Origin: Rhodobacteraceae bacterium DSL-40
Lineage (GTDB): Bacteria; Pseudomonadota; Alphaproteobacteria; Rhodobacterales; Rhodobacteraceae
Direction of reading: 5' to 3'
NCBI GenBank assembly: GCA_003258405.1
Contig: QKPN01000001.1
Location: 62,001-126,000, forward strand
DNA length: 64,000 nt
Below the pieces are notes generated by a model. The model ran no database searches. It was not told where the DNA came from and saw nothing but the letters and a program-made list of their open reading frames with translations. Made by a program: the position numbers and the translations under genes. This document shows positions 28,927 through 38,755 of this stretch, piece by piece; position 1 is the stretch's first letter, and every line of letters starts with the position of its first letter.

Positions 28927-29973
28927 CTACATCGGCATCGGGTAGGTCCGCCGGATCTCCTCGATGCCGGAGCGGACGTCGTCCGTCAGGGTGATCTCCG
29001 CGGCCGCGATGTCGGTGGCGAGCTGCTCCACCGAGGTCGCCCCGAGAATCACCGAACCCATGAACGGGCGGCTGGCGCAGAAGGCGAGCGCCAGATGCGC
29101 TGGCTCCAGACCGTGGGCGCGGGCGAGCGCGGCGTAGGCTTCGGTCGCGGCTTCCGCCTGTTCCGTGCGGCGGTGGTGGAGCGTCGGGTTGATGCTCGCG
29201 CGGCTGCCCTCGGGGACGGCACCCCCGGCATACTTGCCGGTCAGGAGCCCGGCGGCGAGCGGTGAATAGGCGAGCAGACCCACATCCTCCTGATGGCTGA
29301 GCTCGGCGAGATCGAGGTCGAAATGCCGGCAGAGGAGATTGTATTCGTTCTGGATCGAGACCACGCGCGGCAGGCCGTGGGCCTCCGCCACCTCGAGCCA
29401 GACCGCGGCTCCCCAGCAGCTCTCGTTCGAGAGGCCGAAATGGCGAATCTTGCCCTCGGCGACGAAGCCCGCGATCGTCTCGAGGATCTCGCGGAACTCG
29501 CCGCGCTGATCCTTCGGCTGGCCGCTCGGATCGAAGCTCCAGTTCTGGCGGAAGTGGTAGGAGCCGCGGTTCGGCCAGTGGAGCTGATAGAGGTCGATGT
29601 AGTCGGTCTTGAGCTTCCGGAGGCTTGCCTCGAGGGCCACGCGCAGCGTCTCGGGCGAGATCGGGCCGGTCTTCGGCGGACGGACGGTCGAATTGCCGGG
29701 GCCGACGATCTTGCTTGCGAGGATCACCTCACTGCGGCGGCCGGTTCTTGCGAACCATTCGCCGATGATGAGCTCTGTCTGGCCCACCGTGCCCGGCGAT
29801 TGCGGCGTAGTGGGGTAAAGCTCGGCGGTATCAATGAAATTCATGCCGTGATCGAGCGCGCAGTCGATCTGGGCATGCCCCTCTTCCATCGTGTTCTGGC
29901 TGCCCCAGGTCATGGAGCCAAGGCAGAATTCGCTGACGACCAGATCGCTCCGGCCAAGCGTGCGCTTCTTCAT
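28927..29973 (-). CDS. NADP(H)-dependent aldo/keto reductase (Tas-like)
   Basis: A 348-residue TIM-barrel oxidoreductase. It starts MKKRTLGRSDLVVSEFCLGS with MTWGSQNT; GMNFIDTAELYP near residue 43 carries catalytic Asp and Tyr, lysine is in LASKIVGPGN near 85, and histidine in DLYQLHWPNRG near 130. ETIAGFVAEGKIRHFGLSNE and a C-terminal SVILGATSVEQL cofactor loop complete the fold. Length and the long loop after the His motif match Tas of E. coli. The physiological substrate is unknown. It is 54 bp from the B12-transport operon end, on the same strand, and may be downstream of it. Confidence 0.9.
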   Translation of the reverse strand: MKKRTLGRSDLVVSEFCLGSMTWGSQNTMEEGHAQIDCALDHGMNFIDTAELYPTTPQSPGTVGQTELIIGEWFARTGRRSEVILASKIVGPGNSTVRPPKTGPISPETLRVALEASLRKLKTDYIDLYQLHWPNRGSYHFRQNWSFDPSGQPKDQRGEFREILETIAGFVAEGKIRHFGLSNESCWGAAVWLEVAEAHGLPRVVSIQNEYNLLCRHFDLDLAELSHQEDVGLLAYSPLAAGLLTGKYAGGAVPEGSRASINPTLHHRRTEQAEAATEAYAALARAHGLEPAHLALAFCASRPFMGSVILGATSVEQLATDIAAAEITLTDDVRSGIEEIRRTYPMPM

Positions 29974-30027
29974 GGGATTGTCCTCGCTCGGGATCGGCGC
30001 GCAGGCTGGACCGGCGCGGCGGGAAGT

Positions 30028-30806
<779 letters not shown>

Positions 30807-30810
<4 letters not shown>

Positions 30811-31808
30811 GTGAGGCTCCTTCGGCCCTTCCAGACCAGCCAGAAGAAGAAGGGCGCACCGACGAGGGCGGTGAGCACGCCGAGCTTGAGATCGCGATCG
30901 GGGGCGATGAGGCGGACGGCGAGGTCGGCCGCGAGCAGGAGGGCCGCGCCGCCGAGCGCCGAGGCAGGCAGCAGCCGCGAGGGCAGGCCGCCAGTGATCG
31001 GCCGCAGAAGGTGCGGCACGACGAGGCCGATGAAGCCGATGGATCCCGCGACCGCGACGCCCGCGCCGACTGCGAGCGCCGTGCCGAGGACGGCAAGTGT
31101 TCGGGTGCGGCGGATATCGATGCCCATGGAGGCGGCAGCGTCCTCGCCGAGCGTGAGCGCATCGAGCGCCCGACCGGTGAGGGCGAGGAGCGCGATGCCT
31201 GCGACGATGAACGGGCCTGCGAGCCAGACATGGGCCATGGAGCGGTCGGCGAGTGAGCCGAGCAGCCAGTAGACGATTTCGGAGGCGGCGAAGGGATTGG
31301 GGGAGAGGTTGAGCACGAGCGAGGTGAGGGCGCCTGCGAGGCTCGAGACGGCGACGCCCGCGAGAATGAGGCTGATCGAGCCGGGCGCGCTGCCCGCGAG
31401 GCCCTGCAGCAGGACGGTGGCGGCGATGGCGCCGGTGAGGGCCGAGAGGGGCAGCGCCAGGGGGAAGGCGACGGACAGGCCGGTATAGAGCGCGAGGACG
31501 GCGCCGAGCGCGGCCGCGCCGGAGATGCCGAGCAGGCCGGGTTCGGCGAGCGGATTCCTGAGATAGCCCTGAAGCGTCGCGCCGGAGGCGCCGAGCCCGG
31601 CACCGATCAGGAGCGCGAGGAGCGCGCGGGGGAGCCGGATCTCGCGCATCACCAGCGCGATGGCATCGCCCTGGCCAGAGAGGAGCGCGCGCAGGCTCTC
31701 CCCCATGCCGAACCCCGCCGGGCCGACGAGAAGGGAGCCGGCGAAGAGCGCTGCGGTCAGGAGGCCGAGGGCGGCGATCACCAGCCGGGTGCGGGCGGCG
31801 GCGGTCAT
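30807..31808 (-). CDS. btuC: Vitamin B12 ABC importer permease (FecCD family, BtuC-like)
   Basis: A 333-residue permease with about ten transmembrane helices. Hallmarks are REIRLPRALLALLIGAGLGA (about residue 55), SGATLQGYLRNPLAEPGLLG near 75 and GFIGLVVPHLLRPITGG near 250, all standard for FecCD permeases. It is the B12 pore together with BtuD. The start at 31808 follows a GGAAGG site; the in-frame extension upstream would overlap the btuF end and is compositionally unlike a membrane protein. Confidence 0.9.
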
Positions 31809-31848
31809 GGTGCCTTCCGGGGCACGGAGGATGGGATGGGTGCGCGCT

Positions 31849-32661
31849 TCATTCGGGGCGTGCCGCGCGCAGGAGGCGGACTGCTTCGGCCGCGCGCGGC
31901 GTGGCGCAGACCCAGAGCTTGTCGGAAACCTGCGCCCGGTCCCGGGGCAGGTGGGCAAGCGCCGGGTGGCTCAGGATCTCCTGGGCGCGGGCGGGGCTCC
32001 CGTAGTCCTGGCCGGTGATGAGGAGATCGGGATGGGAGAGCGCAAGCAGCTCGAGGGGGAAGCGCGAGAGGCCTTGGCGGCCGTCTTCGGCGGCGATGTT
32101 GCTGTAGCCCGCGGCCTCGAGAACGGCGTCAGCGAGGGTGCCGGTTCCGGAGGTGTAGCCGTTGGCGTAGAAGATCGCGGCGCGCGGGCGCTCTGCGGGC
32201 AGGGGGGCCGCAAGCTCGGCATCCATCTCGGTGATCAGGCGTTCGGCGCGCTCCGGCGTGCCGAGCAGATCCCCCATGCGGCGGACGGCGGTGCGGATAT
32301 CCCCGAAGCTTTCGCCGATCGGAAAGCTCTCGACGCGAATGCCGAGGCGACGGAGCATCGAGACGGTCTCTGCGGGGGAATACTCGCCGGCGAGCACGAG
32401 GTCGGGGGCGAGGAGATAGATCTCCTCGGCGCTGTTGTGATGCGTGGGATAGGCGCGGGCCTCCGCGGCCATGGCGGAGGAGACAGGGTCGGCGGCAATG
32501 TCGCTCACCGCCACAAGCTGGCCGGGGCGGGCGAGCAGCATCGCGAGCTGATCGGTGCAGAGGTTCATCGAGACGACCCGGGCGGCCGGCGCGGCGCGGA
32601 GCGGCGCTGCTGCCAGCACGAGGCAGGCAAGGAGCGTCGCGAACCGCGCCATGGCGTGCAT
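31849..32661 (-). CDS. btuF: Periplasmic cobalamin-binding protein (BtuF-like)
   Basis: A 270-residue type III solute-binding protein. A signal peptide (FATLLACLVLAAAPLRAAPA) is followed by ARVVSMNLCTDQLAMLLARPG, LLAPDLVLAGEYSP near residue 85 and GRQGLSRFPLELLALSHPDLL near 195, typical for TroA/BtuF-like cobalamin- or haem-binding proteins. It passes substrate from the receptor to BtuCD. Its ATG shares one base with the btuB stop (TGATG). Confidence 0.85.
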   Translation of the reverse strand: MHAMARFATLLACLVLAAAPLRAAPAARVVSMNLCTDQLAMLLARPGQLVAVSDIAADPVSSAMAAEARAYPTHHNSAEEIYLLAPDLVLAGEYSPAETVSMLRRLGIRVESFPIGESFGDIRTAVRRMGDLLGTPERAERLITEMDAELAAPLPAERPRAAIFYANGYTSGTGTLADAVLEAAGYSNIAAEDGRQGLSRFPLELLALSHPDLLITGQDYGSPARAQEILSHPALAHLPRDRAQVSDKLWVCATPRAAEAVRLLRAARPE

Positions 32662-34538
32662 CAGAAGATGCCCCTGACGCCGAGGAAGACCGCCTGGTCG
32701 GAGGTGCCGTAGCCGCGCACGGTCTGGTATTCGGCGTCGAGCAGGTTCTCGACCCGGACATAGAGCTCGGCCGCATCGCTGATCGCATAGCCCGCGCGAG
32801 CGTTCACGATGAGGAAATCGTTGTGGAAGTTCGCGGTTTCGGCCGGGCCGGTGCTGTCGGTGTAATCGCCCGAGTAGCGGGCTTCGAGCCCGTAGGAGAT
32901 GCGCTCCATCGCGGTGCCGTCGAGCGAGAGTGAGAGCGCGTGGCGCGGGATGCGGTCGCGATGCGCGCCATCGGCATCGGTGGCGTCGGTATAGGTATAG
33001 GCGCCCGAGAGGCTGAGGCTCGGGGCCAGTGCCCAGGAGGCGGAAAGCTCGACGCCGGAGCTCTTCGCCGTGCCGTCGCTCTGCACGTAGCGCCAGAGAT
33101 CGTAGTCGTACTCGATAAGGTCATCGATCTCGAGCCAGAAGAGCGTCGCCGTCGCCTGGCCCCGGCCGTCGGCGAAGGCCTGTTCGATGCCGATATCGGC
33201 GCTGCGGCTGGTTTCGGGATCGAGGTTCGAGTCGCCGGCGAACGGGTCATAGAGCTCGTAGAGCGAGGGCGGGCGGAAGCCGGTTCCGAGGGAGGCGCGC
33301 AGCACGGTGGCGCTCGGCAGCAGGTAGGCCGCGGTCAGGCGGCCGGTGGTGTAGCTGCCGAACTCGGAATGGCTGTCGTTGCGGAGGGCGGCATTGACCG
33401 TGAGCGCGTTGGTCGGGGCCCAGTCGGCCTGGGCGAAGATGCCGGTGATCGAGCTGTCTTCGCGCGCGCCGTCACTCGGGGTGCTGGTCTCCTGCGACCA
33501 GTCGAGGCCGTATTGCAGGCCGACCGCCGCCCCAGCGTCATAAGTGCCGAGATATTCGGCGCGAACGCGGTTGCCGTCGGTCTTGTAGGGGTAGTCGTCG
33601 TGGAACTCGCGCTCGACATCGTAGTAGCTGATGGCGAGATGGTGGGTGAGGAGGCTCGCGGGCGGGGCGATGTCCAGCCCGGCGCGGGCACCCCACTGGT
33701 CGGATTCGGACCAGTAATCCGCATCGGCATAGGCCGGAAAGCTCATGTCGTAATCCGCCTTCTCGTGCTGCTGGAATGCGGAGGCGAAGATGGTCACCGT
33801 GTCGGAGGTCGCGTAGCGGCCGGTGAGGGCGAGGCGGGTGGTCTCGTAGCCGTCGCGCTCTGGATTGCCATCGTCGGCCTCGACGGCGGAGAACCCGTCG
33901 GTACGGTAGTGGGTGAGGTTGAGGGCGAATTCACCGCGCTCGTCGCGGCCGGCGAGGCCGAGCTCGCCGCGGAAGGTGTCGAAGCTGCCCCCCTCGAGGG
34001 TGTAGCGGGTCTCGAGCCCGTCCTTCGTTGGCCCGGCCGTCGAGATGTCGACAACGCCGGCGACGGCCTGGCCGCCGTAGAGCGCGGACTGGCTGCCGCG
34101 GAGCACCTCCATGCGGCCGATGCCGTCGGTGCCGAGGCCGGTGAGCGACGAGGCGACCTGGGGACCGGTCGGATCGGAAATCTCGATCCCGTCGACATAG
34201 ACGCGCACATACTGCTGCGGTGCGCCGCGGATGGCAAAGCCCGAGGTGGCGCCCGCCGGACCTGCCTGGCTGGTGGTGACGCCGGGCATGGAGGTGAGCT
34301 GCTGGAGCACGAAAGGGCGATCGTCGGCGGCGATCTCCGCCTCATCGCGGACGGAGACTGCGGCGCCGGACCGGTCGGCGGGCGTGGCCGTGCGGTTGGG
34401 GGTGATGACGATTTCGTCGAGCTCGATCACATCGCCGTCGTCCGCGGCGGCAACCGGACCGGCGGCAAGCGCGGTGGTGGCAAACAGGGCCGCGATCGCG
34501 GTCCGGGCGGGTCTATGATGCGGTGCCGTCACTGGCAT
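32661..34538 (-). CDS. btuB: TonB-dependent cobalamin receptor (BtuB-like)
   Basis: A 625-residue outer-membrane receptor. A signal peptide (AALFATTALAAGPVAAADD) is followed by a TonB-box-like LDEIVITPNRTATP, a plug domain (VLQQLTSMPGVTTSQAGPAG, GIEISDPTGPQVASSL) and a 22-strand barrel rich in aromatic/glycine alternation, closing with AVFLGVRGIF, a proper barrel C-terminus ending in Phe. It imports vitamin B12 using TonB energy. The cobalamin riboswitch 150 bp upstream fixes the ligand. GAGGGAA precedes the ATG at 34538. First gene of btuB-btuF-btuC-btuD. Confidence 0.92.
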   Translation of the reverse strand: MPVTAPHHRPARTAIAALFATTALAAGPVAAADDGDVIELDEIVITPNRTATPADRSGAAVSVRDEAEIAADDRPFVLQQLTSMPGVTTSQAGPAGATSGFAIRGAPQQYVRVYVDGIEISDPTGPQVASSLTGLGTDGIGRMEVLRGSQSALYGGQAVAGVVDISTAGPTKDGLETRYTLEGGSFDTFRGELGLAGRDERGEFALNLTHYRTDGFSAVEADDGNPERDGYETTRLALTGRYATSDTVTIFASAFQQHEKADYDMSFPAYADADYWSESDQWGARAGLDIAPPASLLTHHLAISYYDVEREFHDDYPYKTDGNRVRAEYLGTYDAGAAVGLQYGLDWSQETSTPSDGAREDSSITGIFAQADWAPTNALTVNAALRNDSHSEFGSYTTGRLTAAYLLPSATVLRASLGTGFRPPSLYELYDPFAGDSNLDPETSRSADIGIEQAFADGRGQATATLFWLEIDDLIEYDYDLWRYVQSDGTAKSSGVELSASWALAPSLSLSGAYTYTDATDADGAHRDRIPRHALSLSLDGTAMERISYGLEARYSGDYTDSTGPAETANFHNDFLIVNARAGYAISDAAELYVRVENLLDAEYQTVRGYGTSDQAVFLGVRGIF

Positions 34539-34689
34539 GTGCGTTCCCTCTGGCCTCGGGGCCTTATCAGGGCGCCCGCTGGAATGTGCGTCCGCTGCCG
34601 TCGGGTATGACCCCTCCGCAACGGACCTTGATCCGGATCACCGCTGCGGGGAGCCGCACCTGCACGCGCCCCGCGTGGAGGTTGGGTGA

Positions 34690-34880
34690 CATATCCGGGC
34701 AGGTCTCCTGGCTTGCGGGTCGTGGCCCCCTGCGCCCGACCTTCCCGGATTGCTCCAGTGGCCGAATTCCTGGGCGCGGGACTCACCGCTTACAGTTGCG
34801 GGGGCAGCTGCGGCTCTGGGGCCTTTCCCCGCACCGCATTCCCTCTTGGCCCACCCCGGAGGGCAGGCACCCGAATTCGT
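34690..34880 (-). promoter_or_regulatory. Cobalamin riboswitch
   Basis: On the minus strand the leader of btuB carries the conserved B12-box region GCTGCCCCCGCAACTGTAAG (about 34790-34812 in plus coordinates), the upstream AAGAGGGAAT and GGGTGCCTGCCC elements near 34840-34870 and the closing GCCAGGAGACCTGCC at 34697-34711. These are diagnostic of the adenosylcobalamin riboswitch. When ligand binds, expression of btuBFCD is expected to be turned off. Ends are approximate. Confidence 0.95.
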
Positions 34881-35019
34881 GCCTTTTCCCGTGCGGCCGG
34901 TCTTCTGTCAAGATGGCACGCCTCCTGGAGCGGGGAGCGTTGCGTGAGGGCGGGAGCGCCAGCGTATGCCGAAATCCGGTGGACTTTCACGGGCCGCTTC
35001 GGTAGCGATCGCCGGGCGT

Positions 35020-35363
35020 GCGGACGTGGCGAAACTGGCAGACGCGGCAGACTTCAATTGGAGTGCCCGGGCGGGAAACCCCCGGTGCAGAACCGCTCAA
35101 AGTCGGGGAAAGCTAACGGGTTGGGAGGCTGGCGCGCCCGCTCTCCCGGCCCCATGCCAATCCCGAGCCAAGCTCTCCTTCGGGGGAGAAGGTGTAGAGA
35201 CTGGACGGGCGGTGCCTAAGGCTGGAAAGGAGGCTTTCCGGCTATGGTGAAGGGACAGTCCAGACCACGAACGCCCCGGAGAGGGGCGGCTTCGAAAGTC
35301 GAAGTGGTACGAAAATCTGCTTCCCGTAAGGGAGTACGGGTTCGAGCCCCGTCGTCCGCACCA
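35020..35363 (+). tRNA. tRNA-Leu (anticodon TAA), interrupted by a group I intron
   Basis: Two exons, 35020-35054 and 35312-35363, join to an 87-nt class II tRNA with encoded CCA. The acceptor pairs GCGGACG/CGTCCGC, the anticodon stem pairs GCAGA/TCTGC and the loop becomes CTTAAAA, giving anticodon TAA at the boundary T|AA. The long variable arm (TTCCCGTAAGGGAG) and T arm (ACGGG TTCGAGC CCCGT) are typical for leucine tRNAs. It decodes UUA (and UUG by wobble). The interruption lies after position 34, the same site as in cyanobacterial and plastid tRNA-Leu(UAA). Confidence 0.93.
35055..35311 (+). ncRNA. Group I intron (IC3-like) in tRNA-Leu(UAA)
   Basis: A 257-nt intron without an open reading frame. 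P1: exon ACTT (35051-35054) pairs with intron GAGT (35061-35064), giving the obligatory U-G wobble at the 5' splice site. The 3' end is the conserved terminal G (35311). Conserved core segments are GCCAATCCCGAGCCAAGC (35156-35173) and GTGTAGAGACTGGACGG (35192-35208), with P7 formed by GACTG (35199-35203) and CAGTC (35256-35260), followed by CAGACCACGAACG. A stem capped by TTCG (35173-35188) and a 9-bp hairpin near 35221-35242 complete typical peripheral helices. Expected to self-splice using guanosine. Confidence 0.92.
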
Positions 35364-35367
35364 GGAC

Positions 35368-35386
35368 GGCTGCGCCCAGCGCAGCC
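35368..35386 (+). terminator. Hairpin after tRNA-Leu
   Basis: GGCTGCG (35368-35374), loop CCCAG, CGCAGCC (35380-35386), followed by AACCTTTCGG. It starts four bases after the encoded CCA, so it is a likely 3' boundary for the tRNA transcript; the T-run is weak. Confidence 0.5.
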
Positions 35387-35575
35387 AACCTTTCGGCTTC
35401 GGTGTATCCCGGAAGCAGAAAAGGAGCTCCCGAGCGGCCGGAGCGGAAATGTCATCCCGACGCATTTTCAGAGCGTACATGCGTCGCGCCCCCGCGGACC
35501 CTCCATGGCATTGGGGCGCAGGGGCGGACGGGCGCATCCAGGGCGCGGGCGGCACCCGGGATGCGGAAGACCTGA

Positions 35576-36739
35576 TTACCAGGTGTGGGTCGGCTCGATC
35601 GACGGAATGTCGATTTCGCACTTGAACTGAAGCAGGAAGCCGAGGCCCTGGGCAACGGCGGAATTCAGTTCGGTCGGCGTCAGCACGCTGTCGATATACT
35701 TGGTCTCGACGGCATAGTCGTAGGCCGTGCCGTCTTCGAAGCGCGGGTTGTACTTGTCGCGGCAGACCGAGGCCTGAAGGCCGAGCACTTCGGCTTCCGA
35801 CTGCACGACTTCGGCGAGCTCGTTGATGCTGTACTTGCCGGGGCAGTTGTTGACGATGCGGTGCTGGCCCGCGGCGCCCGGATTATAGGCCAGGCTCTTC
35901 AGGATCTCGATGCAGTCCTCGAGCACCATGATGCCGGAGGTCTGCGTGCCGGAACCGTAAACGGTCATCGGCACCCCGGCGATCGCCTGGGTCACGAAGC
36001 GGTTCACCACCGTCCCGAAGATCTCGTCATAGTCGAAGCGGGTGCACAGGCGGTCGTCCTGAAGCGTCCGTTCGGTGGCTGCGCCGAAGACGGTCGACTG
36101 CATCACGTCGGAGATCTTGAGGTTCCACTTGCGGCAGGCGAGGCCCGCGAAGTTGCCGTCGTTGATCTTGGTGATGTGGTAGAAATCGTCGCTCGCGCGC
36201 GGGAAGGGCACCGGAACGGCGGATTCCTTGCCGTTGAGCGAGATCTTGGCGTTGCCTTCCGGGATATCGAGGCCCGGTTTGGCGTAGGCGCCGAAGCTGC
36301 CGAGCTTCACGAGATGGCAATCCGGAGCGTGCTCCTTCATGCCCCAGATCACGTTGAGGAAGCCGGCTTCGTTGTTGGTGATCGTTTCCACCGCTTCCTT
36401 GACGCCGAGCATCGAATAGGGCGCGGTGCGCTGATGCGCGAGGTGATAAACAACCTCGGGTTTGAACTCGGCAAAGAGCGCCATCACCTGATCGGAATTC
36501 GCACAATCGAGTTCGCGGAAGCTCAGGTTGGTCTGACCGGTGACCTCGCGGAAGGCGGCGAGACGCTCTTCCATGCTGCAGATCGGGGAAAGCGACTTCC
36601 CGCCGACCTTAGCCGAATTACGCCGGGTCAGGAAATTGTCGACTATCAAAATTTCCTTGTTGGGAAAGGAGTTTGCCAACTCCAATGACAGTGGCCAGCC
36701 GATATAGCCGTCACCGCCAAAAACAATGATATCCCCCAT
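35576..36739 (-). CDS. SqdB-like (UDP-sulfoquinovose synthase-like) epimerase/dehydratase
   Basis: A 387-residue extended short-chain dehydrogenase. The NAD-binding GGDGYIGWPLSLELAN lies at residues 8-23, IVDNFLTRR near 33, AHQRTAPYSMLGVKEAVETI near 100, CHLVKLGSFGAY near 145, and the catalytic Tyr/Lys in FYHITKINDGNF near 186-191. The GDGYIGWPLSLELA start, 'RTAPYSM' and HLVKLG motifs are those of UDP-sulfoquinovose synthase (SQD1/SqdB), but the rest is diverged and no sqdC, sqdD or sqdX gene is adjacent. It may make a sulfonated or other modified UDP-sugar for an exopolysaccharide. The upstream region is AT-rich. Confidence 0.75.
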   Translation of the reverse strand: MGDIIVFGGDGYIGWPLSLELANSFPNKEILIVDNFLTRRNSAKVGGKSLSPICSMEERLAAFREVTGQTNLSFRELDCANSDQVMALFAEFKPEVVYHLAHQRTAPYSMLGVKEAVETITNNEAGFLNVIWGMKEHAPDCHLVKLGSFGAYAKPGLDIPEGNAKISLNGKESAVPVPFPRASDDFYHITKINDGNFAGLACRKWNLKISDVMQSTVFGAATERTLQDDRLCTRFDYDEIFGTVVNRFVTQAIAGVPMTVYGSGTQTSGIMVLEDCIEILKSLAYNPGAAGQHRIVNNCPGKYSINELAEVVQSEAEVLGLQASVCRDKYNPRFEDGTAYDYAVETKYIDSVLTPTELNSAVAQGLGFLLQFKCEIDIPSIEPTHTW

Positions 36740-37158
36740 CTATCACACCTTTACTCGAGAATAGACTATAACAAATTCTTTACACTAAAAGTTTCCGAAT
36801 TCAATGATGCAACGCACCTATAGTTAAATTTTTGCGCTTCGAAGTTTTGCACTCATGGGTTGGGAACCTCCACCCTTGCGTGCAAGCTGCTTGCTGCTCG
36901 GCGAGCATCCCGACAACATCTATTCCCTGGAGTGAGTATTCCGCGCCCTCGGAATCATCTTAATAGCGTGGGGCGATTATCTGCGCAAGTCGCTTGGTTT
37001 CGTAGGGTTGACGGTATGATTCGACCCTGAATCGTCCGGTCTTCCCGCCCGCGGCGGCGGCGCCCGAGTGAGGAATATCTCGCTCCGGCCCCGTGGGGCT
37101 TGCCAATGCGCACGAGCGTCGGGAGATTGGCGGCAGGATGGTTCCGGAGGTATGCTGC
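36740..37158. other. 419-bp intergenic region, AT-rich half next to sqdB-like gene
   Basis: A divergent promoter region between the SqdB-like gene and the CRTAC1-type gene. The first 110 bp is strikingly AT-rich for this genome and on the minus strand contains TATAGT-like elements near 36765, consistent with a promoter for the epimerase. Further right, GATTC-N6-GAATC (37018-37033) is a short inverted repeat. No gene or RNA is supported. Confidence 0.5.
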
Positions 37159-38748
37159 ATGGCACAACGCCCTGTTTTCACAGCGCTCGCGTTTCTGGCT
37201 GCGAGCAGTCTGTCAGCGGCCGAGCCGGTCTTCGTCGAGCGCGCGCAGGAGTATCCGTTTGCGCATGTCTACGGGGGTGGATGGGAACATTTCGTTGGTG
37301 GCGGGGTGGCGGTGCTCGATTGCGATGGCGATCTCTTCCCGGACGCCTTTGTCGCGGGAGGGGCGAATCCCGCACGCCTCCTGCGCAATCGGACGGCGGC
37401 GGCGGGGCGACCGATCCTGTTTGAGGACGCGACAGACGCTGGGCTGGCGGTGCGCGGGGTCACCGGCGCCTGGCCGCTGGATTTCGACAATGATGGCACA
37501 CTGGATCTCGCGGTGCTCCGGGTCGGGGGGAACCGGCTGCTGAAGGGCGGGCCAGAGTGCACCTTCCGGGATGTGACGGAGGAGCTGGGCTTCATGGCGG
37601 GAGAGCGGTGGAGCACCGCGTTTTCGGCAACCTGGGAGCCGGGGCAGCGCCTTCCGACGCTCGCGGTCGGCAACTATGTCGATCGCAGTGTGCCGGAGGG
37701 GCCGTTCGGGGCCTGCGACGTGAACGAACTGCACCGGCCGGAGGGCGCGCAGTACGCGACGCCGCTCACGCTTGCGCCCGGATTCTGTCCGCTTTCGATG
37801 CTCTTTACCGATTGGGCGCGGCGGGGGCGGCAGGATCTGAGGATCTCGAATGACCGCCATTATTACGTGAAGGGCGGCTACGAGCAGCTCTGGCGGCTCG
37901 ATCCCGAGCCTCATCCCTACACCGAGGCCGATGGCTGGGCGAAGGTCAGCATCTGGGGCATGGGGATTGCGAGCCGGGATGTGAATGGCGACGGCTTGCC
38001 GGATGTCTATCTGACCTCGATGGGGGATCAACTGCTGCAGTTCCGCGATCCGGGTGCGCCGGGGCCGGTCTGGCGGGACGCGCCCTATGCGCTCGGGGCG
38101 ACGGCGACGACTCCCTATCTGGGGGACGACGGACGGCCCTCGACCGGCTGGCACGCGCAGTTCGGCGATGTGAACAATGACGGGCGCGACGACATTCTCG
38201 TGGTGAAGGGCAATGTCGATCAGATGACGGAGAATGCGGCCTTCGATCCAAACAACCTGCTGATGCAGCAAGCGGATGGCAGCTTTCGCGAGGCGGGCGG
38301 TTCCGCGGGGATCGGCAGCCTGCATCGCGGTCGGGGCGGCGCACTCGTCGATCTCGATCTCGATGGCCGGCTCGACATCATCGTCGTGAACCGGCGGGCA
38401 CCACTGGAGATCTACCAGAACACAACCGACGGCACCGGAAACTGGCTGGAGATCGAGGCGCGGCAGGCCGGGGTGAACACCCATGTGGTCGGGGGCTGGA
38501 TCGAGCTCCGCGCCGGCGACTGGCATGCCGTGCGCGAGATTACCGTCGGGGGCGGCCATGGCGGCGGGCAGGCCGGTTTTGAGCATTTCGGGCTTGGAGA
38601 TCGTGCGCAGGTGGAGCTGCGTCTCGTGGCGCCGGATGGCACCGCGAGCGATTGGGAAACGGTCGAGGCGAACGGATTCTGGCGCGCGATGCGGGCAGGC
38701 GGGTCCGAACCTGTGCCGGTGCATCTGGAGCGGCTTGCACCCCGATAG
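37159..38748 (+). CDS. CRTAC1-family secreted FG-GAP/VCBS-repeat protein
   Basis: A 529-residue exported protein. A signal peptide (FTALAFLAASSLSAAEP) precedes a beta-propeller with integrin-like calcium loops of the type DxDxDG: DCDGDLFPD near residue 53, DFDNDGTLD near 117, DVNGDGLPD near 275, DVNNDGRDD near 334 and DLDLDGRLD near 397. The C-terminus has the ASPIC/UnbV domain (NWLEIEARQAGVN, then EITVGGGHGGGQ), so it belongs with CRTAC1-type proteins. Function in bacteria is unknown; extracellular carbohydrate or protein binding is likely. GGAGG lies eight bases before the ATG at 37159. Confidence 0.88.
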   Translation: MAQRPVFTALAFLAASSLSAAEPVFVERAQEYPFAHVYGGGWEHFVGGGVAVLDCDGDLFPDAFVAGGANPARLLRNRTAAAGRPILFEDATDAGLAVRGVTGAWPLDFDNDGTLDLAVLRVGGNRLLKGGPECTFRDVTEELGFMAGERWSTAFSATWEPGQRLPTLAVGNYVDRSVPEGPFGACDVNELHRPEGAQYATPLTLAPGFCPLSMLFTDWARRGRQDLRISNDRHYYVKGGYEQLWRLDPEPHPYTEADGWAKVSIWGMGIASRDVNGDGLPDVYLTSMGDQLLQFRDPGAPGPVWRDAPYALGATATTPYLGDDGRPSTGWHAQFGDVNNDGRDDILVVKGNVDQMTENAAFDPNNLLMQQADGSFREAGGSAGIGSLHRGRGGALVDLDLDGRLDIIVVNRRAPLEIYQNTTDGTGNWLEIEARQAGVNTHVVGGWIELRAGDWHAVREITVGGGHGGGQAGFEHFGLGDRAQVELRLVAPDGTASDWETVEANGFWRAMRAGGSEPVPVHLERLAPR

Positions 38749-38755
38749 CGCAGGA

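Noticed and set aside
35097-35621. Protein-coding genes across the tRNA-Leu intron
   Set aside because: Open frames on both strands overlap the ribozyme core and tRNA exons; intron signatures explain the sequence fully and no start with a good ribosome-binding site is seen.
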